DNA of 64,000 bases from Acanthosepion esculentum (lineage: Eukaryota; Mollusca; Cephalopoda; Sepiida; Sepiidae). The stretch covers positions 92,852,285-92,916,284 of the forward strand of contig OZ038485.1 of the NCBI GenBank assembly GCA_964036315.1, read 5' to 3'. Position numbers and translations under genes: made by a program. The notes beneath the pieces are model-generated. The model was given only the letters and a program-made list of their open reading frames with translations, did no database searches and had not been told where the DNA came from. This document shows, piece by piece, positions 21,252-31,245 of this stretch; the first letter of the stretch is position 1, and the number at the start of each line of letters is the position of its first letter.

Positions 21252-21680
21252 ATTATTTACATTATTCGGGCTATTGCCCTCATCTTTGTTGCCATATTTA
21301 TCACATCGTTTCGGCCGTTGTCCGCTCCGGCCTTCTTCAGGTGGTTTGAAAGTCGAACTGAGCCCTTTATTGCGCTCGCTGGGGTAGAATGTTCTAGTTC
21401 CACGTGCCATGTCTAAAGGATGTTAGTTATCAGTTATCTCCTGTTAATTCATCTCTCCAAGTAAATCACTGCCTTAACCAAGTATTGAACTCACAAATTG
21501 TTTGGGTCCTGTCATCGGATCTAACCGACGCCTTTATCCATTGTGTCATGGGTTCTGAAGAAGGCCGGAGCGTACAATGGCCGAAACGTTGCGATAAATA
21601 TGTCAAAAAAGATGAGGACAATAGTCCGAATAACGTAAATAGTCTAGATAATACCTCATCTCAGAAATATAGACAGATAC
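21252..21680 (+). mobile_element. Fold-back element, complete copy (TIR, tRNA-like core, TIR)
   Basis: The left terminus (ATTTACATTATTCGGGCTAT..GTTTCGGCCG..CCTTCTTCAG) and right terminus (TCTGAAGAAGGCCGGAGCG..GGCCGAAACG..AGTCCGAATAACGTAAATAG) are inverted repeats of about 95 bp. Between them lie CGCTGGGGTAGAATGTTCTA, a GTTATCAGTTATCTCCTG block and, on the minus strand, a tRNA-like stretch (box A GACACAATGGATAAAGGC, box B GTGAGTTCAATACTTGG). Each terminus carries the hammerhead-like core (21308-21340 minus, 21555-21587 plus). No transposase is present. It could be a Penelope-derived non-autonomous element that acquired a tRNA-derived core, or a foldback DNA element. Confidence 0.75.
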
Positions 21681-21779
21681 TAAAGAAGTATCAGTTAAAC
21701 ATCCCGAAATTGAACAATGCATGCTGTTTTGGAAATTGGATAAAAAACTAAGATAGGTGCAAGATGTTGAGAGCAAAAT

Positions 21780-23620
21780 TATTTCCGTTTTCATCTATCA
21801 AAGTTATTCTTCAAAAAATGTAATACAACTATATTTTGTTCAATTATATATTCGCCATCACTTACAATTACATGTTATCACTTTTTAAGCAGTTTCTCAA
21901 TTCATTTTGAGTAAAAAGGAAACTTAAATAAGTTTCAACGTGAGAGGCTTTCAGACAAACCCTTGAATCAAGTTTCCATAAGAGAAATTCCACCCCCAAC
22001 ACACACAATCAAAGCCTTTTGCAGCGATTTTAAAAGGTAAATATTTCGGCTGCTGCAAGGTTAGATGAATATAGGGGGTGGGGTTAGAACAGACTAACCG
22101 AGTTCCAAATTATTTTCCTGTATTATTCTTGCAATAAGCGGCATTTTACTGTTGATGACTGCAGGCAGCTTTTCAACCAAACGTTTTATGGAAATGTTGC
22201 AGCTGCTGGACGTGTAACTCTGCATTTATTGTTTCAGTGCGTACTAAGAACATTAAATGAATAATACCCCGATCACCTCTCACACGCAAAACATAAACTT
22301 GTTTCCCGGAGCTGATGGTTTTGGAGGGTCGCTTGTGGAGATTTAACCTTGTTAATCTAATAATGCCTTTTGCGATGAACATCGTCGCATGTAAAACACA
22401 CATATATATATATATGTAAAGTGTAGCGAAGATAAGGCACAAAAAGTATGTGGCACCCAGTGAAGATCGAACTCACTACTCAATCGTAATTGATGTAGCG
22501 AGACAAGCTTGCTACCCATTACACTGCATCGAGGTGCCCCCCACATATATATATAATGATAAGGAAATGCACATGAGTTAATGTGTATCATATATATAAG
22601 GTTGAGTAAAAAATAATTTCCGATTTTGTTTATAAATCTATTCTTTAAAACATTCTGCACGTTTTGATTTGAAAAGGTTTTAGACAAACGATTGAATCTG
22701 GTTTCTATTATCGAAAGGAAAGCGCTCCACCCCACCACCGCCAACCATCAAAGAATCTTTTACAGCGATTGTAGAAGGTAAATATTTCGGCTTGTTCAAG
22801 GTCAAGTGAATATGGTGGGTGGAATTAGAACAGACCAACTGGGTTCCTAATTATTTTCCTGTATTAGTCCTGCTTTAAGCGGCATTTTACTATTGATGTG
22901 TGCGGAAAGTTCTTCAACCAGTCTTTTCTGGACGTATTGCAGCTGCTGGACTTAAACTGTTGTAGAGTTATTTCCTCAGTGGAAACTGTATTTGGACTAA
23001 ATTCGTCCTAAATAGGTTCAACGTACGAAAACGTTAGGAACTTGTTATAATAAGTATTACGCAGAGTAATCGAGTTGTGGTAGCTGACTACTTTTCCGTA
23101 TTCGACTCCCACTGACTCCTACTTGTATTAGATGGGAGAGTCTATTATCTATAGACTAGGTGTGTTTCACCATAACAAAAACTAAGAAAGTTAAGTAAAT
23201 AATACACCGATGAATCAACCACACGTAAAACATTAACTGTTTTTCCATGGAGCTTATTTTTTATTTTTTTTGTATTTCGTTGGGGGGTGATTGTGCGGAT
23301 TTAACCTTGTATTTTGCGATGAACATTGTCGTATGTAACACATATATATATGACAAACCAGTGCAGTGTATTATATGTATATAATTGTGTTTAAAATAAT
23401 TTTCTATTTTGTCTATTGAATTTATTCTTCAAAGAATAAGTTACAATTACGTTTTATTTGATTATATATTCACAATTATTTGCAATGACTTGTTACCACT
23501 TATCAGTCAGATCTTTGTTACTTTTTAAATCAAATTACTCGTGTTTTGATGCGAATTCTTTTTCGTTTTTGTTTCGAAGAACTCTTGAATCTGTTTTTTT
23601 ATGAGAAAACCTTTTTCTCA
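21780..23620 (+). repeat. Three direct copies of a ~0.7-0.9-kb segment
   Basis: Blocks recur in the same order at 21950-22210 and 22670-22950 (CAGCGATT, GGTAAATATTTCGGCT, AGAACAGAC.AAC.G.GTTCC, ATTATTTTCCTGTATTA, AAGCGGCATTTTACT, GCAGCTGCTGGAC). The pair ATTTAACCTTGT..TTTTGCGATGAACAT..GTCG.ATGTAA lies at 22339 and 23299. A third copy (23385-23620) has the left part only (TTATTCTTCAAA, CAATTATATATTC-like, CTCTTGAATCTG) and ends where the LINE fragment begins. Copies are roughly 75-85% alike by eye. They may be a mobile element of unknown family or a segmental duplication. Confidence 0.7.
22452..22538 (-). mobile_element. tRNA-like SINE head with paired acceptor-like ends
   Basis: 87 nt on the minus strand start GGCACC and end GGTGCC, a perfect 6-bp acceptor-like stem. 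Box A region is GTGTAATGGGTAGCAAGC and box B AGTGAGTTCGATCTTC. The length and extra bases in the anticodon/variable region argue against a functional tRNA. The head is related to that at 16775. It sits inside the direct-repeat region and has an (AT)n run on each side. Confidence 0.6.
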
Positions 23621-23635
23621 ATCACCTGAATGACC

Positions 23636-24110
23636 ACATCCCGTCTCCCATCAGTATGTCTGACGCTAACCTCCATGAGAGTGACTCGTTGAGTTATGAG
23701 CCCGTAGCCGAGTGGTTAGAACGTTCGCATTCTGACCACGAGACCTGGGTTCAAATATCGCTATGGGTAATTAGTCAGGAAGGAGATTTCCTGATGTTAT
23801 AGGGCTGGATCCCAGCGTGCGGAACCTTTGGAAAGTGCCTGAAAACCATTCCACGGGTTGACCCAAGCCTTCTGAGTGAAACTGGGTAGGGCTTGAGCGT
23901 GCTGGCCTTGTCGATCACGCTAGATAACTCGCTCTTTCCCAGAAACTGTAACTGTGGTCAGCTCAGCATAGTTGCAGTATAAACCACAGGTGGGATCCCT
24001 GGTTGTTGAATAAAACGCACAAGCGTCACTCTAGGGAATTTTTCTTTCGTAATTATATCTTACATATTTATAAGTCTACCATTCGTGTATTCCTTGAGTC
24101 CTAGTCACAG
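23636..24110 (+). pseudogene. Family A LINE fragment disrupted by a SINE
   Basis: CCATCAGTATGTCTGACGCT..CTCCATGAGAGTGAC (23648-23690) matches the LINE start seen at 25727 and 27640. After the SINE (23697-24035), TATCTTACATATTTATAAGT and CTACCATTCGTG (24057-24090) resume about 150 bp further along the LINE. The insertion was therefore accompanied by, or followed by, a deletion of LINE sequence. Confidence 0.65.
23697..24035 (+). mobile_element. tRNA-derived SINE of a third type
   Basis: The head GAGCCCGTAGCCGAGTGGTT has an excellent box A (TAGCCGAGTGG), and GACCTGGGTTCAAATATCG is box B at the expected spacing. A ~260-bp body follows, with GGCTGGATCCCAGCGTGCGG, AACCATTCCACGGGTTGACC, AACTGGGTAGGGCTTGAGCG and a 3' end near GTTGTTGAATAAAACGCACA. 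The body is GC-richer than the flanks and unlike the other SINE bodies here. An intact tRNA gene is excluded by poor stem pairing. Confidence 0.7.
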
Positions 24111-24374
24111 ATTCCCCTGCTGCAATAGGGATTTGCTAACCGTAGACGGTTATTCTCGAATACGAGTGGCCATCTATACATTCTCAGCCGCCAATAAGTG
24201 GAAAGAGTATACTGAATCCACTGCTCAGATCTGCTGCTAAGAAAGCTGGTTCACTGTCGTCTACTCAAATATGAGTATCCAATAAAAACTAAAATGATAA
24301 AAATATACCAAATTAATAAATAATAAAAAGTCCATTTATTCGCATTTAGTGCATCATTGCATTTTACAAATTCG

Positions 24375-24600
24375 AAAATGGAGCTACGGTGGAGTAATGG
24401 TTTGCAGCTCGGATTGAGGAATCGGAGAGCCGAGTTCGAATTCCAGTCTAGTTTATTACATTACCTTGGGAATGGTATGAATCATCTCTTCTCTCCCACA
24501 TGGGAAAATAGCAGGGGATATTGTATCCTATAGCCTTGATAGCAACCAGTCCAAGAGGAAGCAAAGTGTAGAAGAAGGTAACTTTCTAAAACAAATACAC
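24375..24600 (+). mobile_element. tRNA-derived SINE with complete head
   Basis: AGCTACGGTGGAGTAATGGT (box A region), GAGAGCCGAGTTCGAATTCC (box B GAGTTCGAATTCC), then ACCTTGGGAATGGTATGAAT, CTCTCCCACATGGGAAAATA and CCTATAGCCTTGATAGCAAC. This is the fullest copy of the family also seen at 350, 1259, 3061, 14240 and 16040. Confidence 0.75.
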
Positions 24601-24883
24601 CCCTGGAAGAAGAGACGTGGTAAACACAACATGACTGGTGAAAAAGAAAACTAACAAGCCATTGCACCATTCTGCCTTGAATGTCACAATGAACCACAGG
24701 TAGAGGGTAGTGGTGGCCTCTCTGGCTAAAAAATGTGCTGAATAAAATTAATAAAAACAAGACGAACGAGCATAACAATTGCTATCTTTCATGCTTTTGA
24801 AATCTGCTTGGGAGATTTATCCTAGTCAATCCGCATATTTAAAAGAAAAATTTGTAGCTCCAACGAATTATATATTTCATGGA

Positions 24884-25575
24884 AATATTTTAACTAGCTG
24901 AAATAAATCATTCGTTGGAACTACAAGTTTTTTATCGTTCTTTTTACTCGTTTTTTTTTTCTATTGATTTGAATTCTTAAGCGTTTCTAGTTTCTTTGCA
25001 TTGTTTTACTCATTTTAAAGGAGTAACCAAGGTTAGCAACAGCTAATTGAAATATTTCCCTGAAATAAATCATTCGTTGGAACTACAAATTTTTTCTCGT
25101 TTTTTGTTACTCGTTTTTTTTCATTGATTTAAATTCTTCAGCGTTTCTAGTTTCTTTGCATTGCTTTACTCATTTTAAAGGAGTAACCAAGGTTAGCAAC
25201 TGCGAATTGAAATATTTCCCTGAAATAAATCATTCGTTGGAACTACAAATTTTTTTTTCGTTTTTTTTTATTATCATTTTTTTCGTTGATTTGAATTCTT
25301 AAGCGTTTCTAGTTTCTTTGCATTGTTTTACTCATTTTAAAGGAGTAACCAAGACTAGCAACAGCTAATTGAAATATTTCCCTGAAATAAATCATTCGTT
25401 GGAACTACAAATGTTTTTTTTTCGTTTTTTTTATCATTTTTTCGTTGATTTGAATCCTTAAGCGTTTCTCGTTTCTTTGCATCGTTTTACTCCAATTAAG
25501 TGATTGACCAAGGCTAGCAACAACTAGGTGAAATATTTCCCTGAAATAAATCATTCGTTAGAACTACAAGTTTTT
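24884..25575 (+). repeat. ~160-bp minisatellite, 4.2 copies
   Basis: GAAATAAATCATTCGTTGGA starts units at 24900, 25062, 25222, 25384 and about 25542 (periods 162, 160, 162, 158). Units contain GCGTTTCTAGTTTCTTTGCA and TTTACTCATTTTAAAGGAGT. Length differences lie in poly-T tracts. Just upstream at about 24852 an inverted partial unit (TTTGTAGCTCCAACGAAT) precedes the array. Confidence 0.95.
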
Positions 25576-25726
25576 CTTTTAATTATGCAACTACCAACGG
25601 AGACAAACATTCGAACTTTGATACGAATAAGGCATGGAACTCGCTTAAAAAAGTGTATGCTCTTATTTTTGTAAACGTCATCAACTCGGTGTTTTCATTG
25701 TATTGAGAAACTGTTTTGCCTGCCAT

Positions 25727-26465
25727 CAGCATGGCAGACGCTAGACTCCTGGAGAGCGATACCCTGCTCCTTCCTGGTCTCACTTTTTCAAATGACTTGA
25801 AGTGGAGCGAGGACAACGAATTAATAGCCGCATCTACTGCAGGGAAATTTGGGTCGCTGTGTCGTGCCAGAAATATTTGTCTTGTCAGAATTCATCTACA
25901 ATTCTTCCTTGCGTTGAATAGTGTTGCCATAACTGGTCTGGTGCTTCTGCTGTTCGTCTCGAGTTTCTTGACAAAATCCAAACAAGAATATGTAACGTAA
26001 TCGATCCTGGCTAGGCATCTCGACTTCAGTGACATTCTCACCGACGTGACGTGGCTTCCCTCTGTCTTTTCTTTAAATATTTTAATTGCAACTGCCCCAA
26101 CAAGCTTTTTTATCCCTGGTGCCTCGAGCACATGAATTTATGCGTGCTAGTAGATTGCCATCTAGGTCCCACCCCTATACTGTTGAAATAAGTAAATGCA
26201 ACAGCCACTTCTACCCCAGCAGTTTCCTTTCTCGTACTTCCCACTTGTGGAAATCCTTACCGTTCACTTGCTTCGCAGATAAATACAATGTTTAAAAATG
26301 TAAATGCAACGTCAATTGCCATCTTCTATCTTCTTGAATCCCGTTCAAACTCTTGTCCTTTCCTCAATCCTGCCTACACTCAGTCTTTTCACTCATTTCA
26401 CTCTATGTAACTTCTTGCGTGTTAGTGGCATTCCCACTTTGCTTGGGGTGAAATTATTAACAGAA
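25727..26465 (+). pseudogene. Family A LINE, C-terminal region and 3' UTR
   Basis: It begins ATCAGCATGGCAGACGCTAG (MADARLLESDTLLLPGLTFS) and passes through several frameshifts: LCRARNICL in one frame, LSLVPRAHEFMRASRLPSRS, HPYTVEISKCNSHFY and SRTSHLWKSLPFTCFADKYN in another (26086-26295). The 3' UTR is CTTCTTGCGTGTTAGTGGC..TTGCTTGGGGTGAAATTATT. Reading shifts show it is dead. Confidence 0.8.
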
Positions 26466-26898
26466 TAAAAAACACCTGGTAGGTATGTGTTACTTATAAA
26501 TTAGTTCTTAACTGTAAATTATGATTAGTATTTTGGGCGCTATATTCACCATTACTGCCGAGTCACCAAAAAGAAAATTACCTATGACTCAGCGTAATAT
26601 TTTGAAGCCAGCGCCATTCTCTTACACTGGCTATTCTTTCGTTAGCATTAATTGGCGGGATACTGTCCAGACAGGACCTCGTACACAGTAAATTTGAATA
26701 TATTTGACAGATAGCAAAACGCCATGAAACTGAGAAAATATAACAACGTTATTCAATATAGAAAATTTTTCGTTGCAAGATACAATGCGATTGTATGAAG
26801 AAAAAGAATGAGTAAAGCCGCTGAAGAAGAAAAAGTTATTCCGGTTGCATCAGGGGATCGCTTTTCGGACCAGTCCTCTTTTTATTTTACACATCAAG
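26466..26898. other. No feature recognised
   Basis: About 430 bp of AT-rich DNA. GGGATACTGTCCAGACAGGA near 26654 is reminiscent of the mariner-end-like sequence near 39700, but is too short to assign. Confidence 0.4.
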
Positions 26899-27323
26899 TC
26901 TATATTTCTGAGATGAGGTATAATGTACACTATTTACATTATTCGGACTATGTCCTCATCATTGTCGCCATGTTTATCACAAGGTTTCGGCCGTTGTACG
27001 CTCCGGCCTTCTTCAGGTGGTTGGAATGTGTCCATGGCACAGTGGATAAAGGCATTAGTTAGATCCAGTGACAGGACCCAAAAGAGTGTGAGTTCAATAC
27101 CTGGTTAAGGCAGTGGAGAACTTTCAGAGGGGAATTAACAGGAGATAACTGACATCCATTAGACATGGCACGTGGAACTAGAACAGTCTACCCCAGTGAG
27201 CGAAATAAAGGGTCCAGTTCGACATTCCAACCACCTGAAGAAGGTCGGAGCGTATAGCGGCCGAAACATTGTGATAAACATGGCGACAAAGATGAGCATA
27301 ATAGTCCGAATAATGTGAATAAT
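26899..27323 (-). mobile_element. Fold-back element, complete copy, inner part inverted
   Basis: Termini match 21252 (left: TCTATATTTCTGAGATGAGG..TTTCGGCCG..CCTTCTTCAGGTGG; right: CCACCTGAAGAAGGTCGGAG..GGCCGAAACATTGTGATAAA). The inner sequence lies in the opposite orientation to 21252: the tRNA-like part (GGCACAGTGGATAAAGGCAT, GTGAGTTCAATACCTGG) now reads on the plus strand. The core thus occurs in both orientations relative to the window between near-symmetric ends. Hammerhead-like cores lie at 26984-27016 (minus) and 27235-27267 (plus). Confidence 0.75.
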
Positions 27324-27629
27324 GTTCTTCTGCCTAAGGTTATCAATCATTTGTGAATATTTAACGGCTCAGTGATGGAAAAAAAACTGGCTGGTGACAT
27401 ACAAAGCCACAAAAAAAAAACTCATCTCCGATCTAACCCTGAACTATCAACAATCTCAATCACTGGATGTCCGCTCGGGGAACCTCCGTGCCTTGAACGA
27501 TTATTGTCCCTTAAATTCAACCCAGATGTCAAATAGAATTCGTAGATCCATTGTTAAATCTGCTAGAAAAATGGTCGTACCTTGTGCCACTTCAGTAAGT
27601 ACCTGATTCCTCATGCTATACAATTTTTG
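27324..27629. other. No feature recognised
   Basis: Unassigned DNA between a fold-back element and a LINE fragment. Confidence 0.4.
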
Positions 27630-28385
27630 GCTTCTATCAGTATGGCTGACGCTAACCTCCAGGAGAGTAACACATTGCATCTTTTCGGACTAACGTTTTC
27701 CGCTGACATAAAAGAGAAATATTAATTGAATCAGTTGCTAGGTAAGCAGGTTAGGAAAGTTGTGTTCACTGTTTTGTGCTAGACAATCGTTCTCGCCAGA
27801 ATCTATCTTAAATATTTTTAAGTCTACCATTCGTCCCTGCTTCGAATATTGCAGCCTCATTAGTTCTAGTGGCCCTGCTATATATTTAGAGATTCTTGAT
27901 AAACTACAACGAAGAATCTGCAGTGTTATTGATCCTAACCTGGCATCTCGGCTTCAGTCACTTTACCATTGCCGTAACGTACATTTCCTGTGTCTTTTCT
28001 ATAAATAATTTCATGGTAATTTTTCTGATGACCCTTCCACTATGGTATCTAGACTTTATGTATTTAAGCACAGTACTAGATTGGCGGCAAGGTCTCATCA
28101 TTTTACTGCTGAAATGGCGGGATTTAATTAAAAGCGCTCTGCTAACAGTTTATTTTCTCGCAGTATTAGCTAGGGAAACTTTCTCCCGGCTTCTTGCTTT
28201 CCAGTCAATTTTGATCTTCAAAAATTTAAATGCAATGCCAGTCGTTATCTGTGTTCTTAATTTCTGTTATTTAATCGTTGTTTCTCCTTAATTGTGTTTT
28301 TATTTTGATATTCACTAACATTCAGTAACCCATTGCGATTTAGTGGCATTATTGCCTTGCTTGGGGTGACATGATTACAAAAACA
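27630..28385 (+). pseudogene. Family A LINE, C-terminal region and 3' UTR
   Basis: It starts TATCAGTATGGCTGACGCTA. The frame 27760-28008 reads FSPESILNIFKSTIRPCFEY, LEILDKLQRRICSVIDPNLA and SRLQSLYHCRNVHFLCLFYK, then shifts. The remaining part, with TRLAARSHHFTAE-like sequence and a LW.LPASCFPVNFD-like end, is spread over other frames. The 3' UTR contains ATTGCGATTTAGTGGC and TTGCTTGGGGTGAC. Confidence 0.8.
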
Positions 28386-28797
28386 ATTTCTGAATCCCGT
28401 ATTTTTCTTTTAGACAGACTGCTACGTATAGAGTTTAGTTTAACCTGGTTTTTAATCCATACTTGGTAGGAGAATAGGTGCATTCCTTTCGCCAGGTCAT
28501 TGGTATGAAAGAGAATACCAGAGAGTAGGCTGGAATTTTAACACGGCTCATCGACTCCATTTTACTCCCCGATAACCTTCAAGCAGTCAACAGATGCTAT
28601 GTGCTGAAGCAAGTAAAAATGAGAATCATCAATCTCATAACGATACTCCAAGCCAGCTTCCTCCACGTGTTTATGTTGCGTACCCAGTCTCTAGGAAAAG
28701 TATCGTCTCGTCCACTAAGTCTAGTCGTAGGCTCTTTCTTTTCTCTTCTTTTGTTTAACGTGGAAACTATAGGATAGTGGGAAAAGACATTGACGGT

Positions 28798-29240
28798 GGA
28801 TAAGAGTCTCTTCCAATGGGCCTGTTGCTTACCAGATGGCGTCTCGCATGTTATTATTTGTGAGACCGAGGATGGTTCTGAGTTGAAGTAAAATTTAGAA
28901 AGAAGCGGAAACCCAATCCTAAACAGGAAACAAGGGATAAATCTCTACTCCTGTTAAAAAGGCCAGGAAGGACTCTGATCAAGGCAATGGATACATTAGA
29001 AGTATTGACCTGAAGTAGAGTTTAGAAGGAAGCGGGAAGCAAATCCTTAACAGGAAATAAGGGATAAACCTATACTCCTGTTCAAAAGAGCGGGGAGGAC
29101 TGTGAACCAGACAATGGAGACGTTAGAAATATAGAGTTGAAGTATTATTTAAAAGGAAGCGGGAACCCAATTCTAAACAAGAAGTAAGGGATAAACTATC
29201 TACTCCTGTTCTAAAAACCGTGGAGGTGTATGAACCGGAC
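28798..29240 (+). repeat. ~127-bp tandem repeat (3 copies) preceded by a dispersed 85-bp block
   Basis: Units beginning GTTGAAGTA..TTTAGAA.GAAGCGG start at 28882, about 29009 and 29136. Each has CAATCCTAAACA.GAA.CAAGG, TACTCCTGTTC and GACAATGGA.ACATTAGAA blocks. Another 1.4 copies lie at 32020-32190. The block before the first unit (GAGTCTCTTCCAATGGGCCT..TTTGTGAGACCGAGGATGGT) recurs near 29390 and 31325. Confidence 0.85.
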
Positions 29241-29275
29241 GATAGGTGAAATAAATAAAATAACGGAGTAAAATA

Positions 29276-29763
29276 AAAGAACAGGAATTATAAAGACAGA
29301 AGATAACGATTGACATTTAATTTCAATTTTGGAGGATCAAAGCTGATCGTTAAGCAAGAATCAAGAAGAGATTTCCATATCTGTGGATATGAGTCTCTTC
29401 CAGTGGGCCTGCTGCTTGCTAGATGGTGTCTCGTATGGCATTATTTGTGATACCGAGTATGGTTCTGTAGCATCTCATTTGTAATTCTGCTGTTAATCAC
29501 AGTCTGAATTTTGATTTTTAGCAGAGTTGTCTTTATTTTTTCAAACATTTTCCCCTAGTAAAGGCAATAAATCCACTAAGACGCAATGGATTACAGCGTG
29601 CGAAAAACATGAGAAGGTGAAAAGGAAAAAGGAAGGGAACAATGAAATAAGGGGAATGAACAATAAAAGAACAGAAATTATAAAGACAGAAGATAACGAT
29701 TGACATTTAATATCAATTTTGGAGGATCAAAGTTCATTTGAAAGCAAGAAGCAATAAGAGATT
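29276..29763. repeat. ~100-bp direct repeats flanking the dispersed block
   Basis: The sequence from AAAAGAACAG.AATTATAAAG through ATAACGATTGACATTTAAT to AAGAGATTTCCA occurs at 29276-29377 and again at 29662-29763 with few differences. The second copy runs into the minus-strand LINE and the first stops at the block at 29390. The intervening 285 bp look inserted or duplicated within LINE sequence. Confidence 0.7.
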
Positions 29764-30290
29764 TCCACAAGCTAGGAGTGCGAGAGATGAAACTATTAGG
29801 GTAGAAATTACGGATACATCCATCCATTTCCACTGTAAAATAATACGATCTTTCCGTCTATCTAGCTATGCGATTAAATTCGTAAAGTTTAAGAGGAAAG
29901 TGATATTTATTCTGTATAAATTACAGAAATGTGGGCACAAGGCCGAAGTGGGGATTGGGGAAAGGACAGTCTTCTGTCTTAAATTTAACTTAGCTAGCCG
30001 CAAACACTGACCCAATCGTACGAACAATATTCCTTACACCAAAACAACACATTCATACGTACCTTTCTTGCTACAACCACCATAATACCTCACTGTCTCT
30101 ATGAAAATACTAACTAGTACCATAGAGGAAAGTTCATCAGAACAATTACCATGAAAATATTTATAGAAAAGATTGACGCAAGCTATTTTACGGCGGTGGA
30201 AAAGTAATTGAAGCCGAGATGCCAGTTCAAAACCAATAACATTGCATATTCTTCGTTGTATTTTATCTAGAATCTGTGAACATATAACAA
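29720..30290 (-). pseudogene. Family A LINE, minus strand, split by a nested insertion
   Basis: On the minus strand 30290-30124 reads DKIQRRICNVIGFELASRLQ, LFHRRKIACVNLFYKYFHGN and CSDELSSMV. The continuation, with an FISRTS-LW-like end (SFISRTPSLW-like sequence near 29800-29760), resumes at 29901. The two parts are separated by the 222-bp insertion at 29902-30123. Confidence 0.75.
29902..30123 (-). mobile_element. Tx1-like LINE 3' tail nested in LINE family A
   Basis: The minus strand ends CACTTCGGCCTTGTGCCCAC..TTTCTGTAATTTATACAGAA TAAATATC, the same terminus as the Tx1-like copies at 13690-13725 and 33320-33380. It is flanked by a perfect 10-bp direct repeat AGAGGAAAGT (29892-29901 and 30124-30133), consistent with a target-site duplication from a 5'-truncated retrotransposition. 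Confidence 0.85.
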
Positions 30291-30949
30291 ATATGCACAA
30301 ATATAAATGATTTATAAATATTTTTTTTGTTTCGTAACAGCTGCTACTGTTTGTGCTTCTCTTGAAATTATTTCTATTCTGGAGACATCTTCATTGCTAA
30401 TCGTGCCAAAATATTTTGTTTCACTCCGTTAAGTCTTTGAGCACAGACATTTATTTTGCTTAAAACGCTTTCTCATTGTCCAGCATGAGATATGTTTTTT
30501 TCTTTTGGTATTTAATCTCCATAGCATATAATGACGTAACATCTAAAATAACAATGGGGGGGGGGGTAATAACAGTCTTAAAAACAGACAATCGATGAAA
30601 CACCTATTGTATCATGGCGCAGAGTACAAAGGAGAGAAGCGAGTGAAGACGAGAGAAGAGGAATCTAGCAACACATCCAATTTTTGGTAATTGAAAATCC
30701 GGGTTCTTTCAAGCGATCGCCTTCTCCGATTAGCAACAGAGCAATTTCGGACAGCTTTGTTTTGGTCGTCTGCAAAATCGACAACCTTAGCCTTTGGTTC
30801 ATTCTAATAAAATCGGCAGACACAGAGGTAATATCCTCGTCATAATTACCCCAACATATACGGAACTGTATACACACAACGCAAAGTGTACCACACATAT
30901 ACACAGTTTCCTCCAGGTCTAAATTCACACACATCAAACATACCCACAC

Positions 30950-30950
<1 letters not shown>
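30291..30950. other. No feature recognised
   Basis: AT-rich DNA with a G-run near 30555. A minus-strand ORF at 30665-30949 has no recognisable motif and enters the (TG)n tract. Confidence 0.45.
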
Positions 30951-31040
<90 letters not shown>

Positions 31041-31041
31041 T
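30951..31041. repeat. (TG)n-(AG)n microsatellite
   Basis: About 38 TG units followed by about 6 AG units. A short inverse (CA) stretch precedes it (30925-30950). Confidence 0.95.
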
Positions 31042-31184
31042 CTAGAGCTCCTGTGTTGTAATTGTTTATGTCAACATCAGCGACTGTAGCTTAATGAGAC
31101 ATTAACCTTTTCACTGATTGAAACGAAATTAGTTAATATATCTACGCCGCTCGATGTCCAGTATACCTAACTGGCAAAATCAGC

Positions 31185-31245
31185 GTGAAGTGAAACCGGA
31201 TAGCCGGGTTCAAATCAGGCCTAGTCTGCTGAGTTGACTTTCTAA
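31185..31245 (+). mobile_element. SINE head fragment
   Basis: GGATAGCCGGGTTCAAATCA and GGCCTAGTCTGCTGAGTTGA contain a box-B-like GGGTTCAAATC and resemble the post-box-B segment of SINEs at 3061 and 24375. Only about 60 bp are recognisable. Confidence 0.4.

Noticed and set aside
23697..23775. Functional tRNA gene
   Set aside because: Boxes A and B are good, but the acceptor and anticodon stems do not pair properly and a long SINE body follows.
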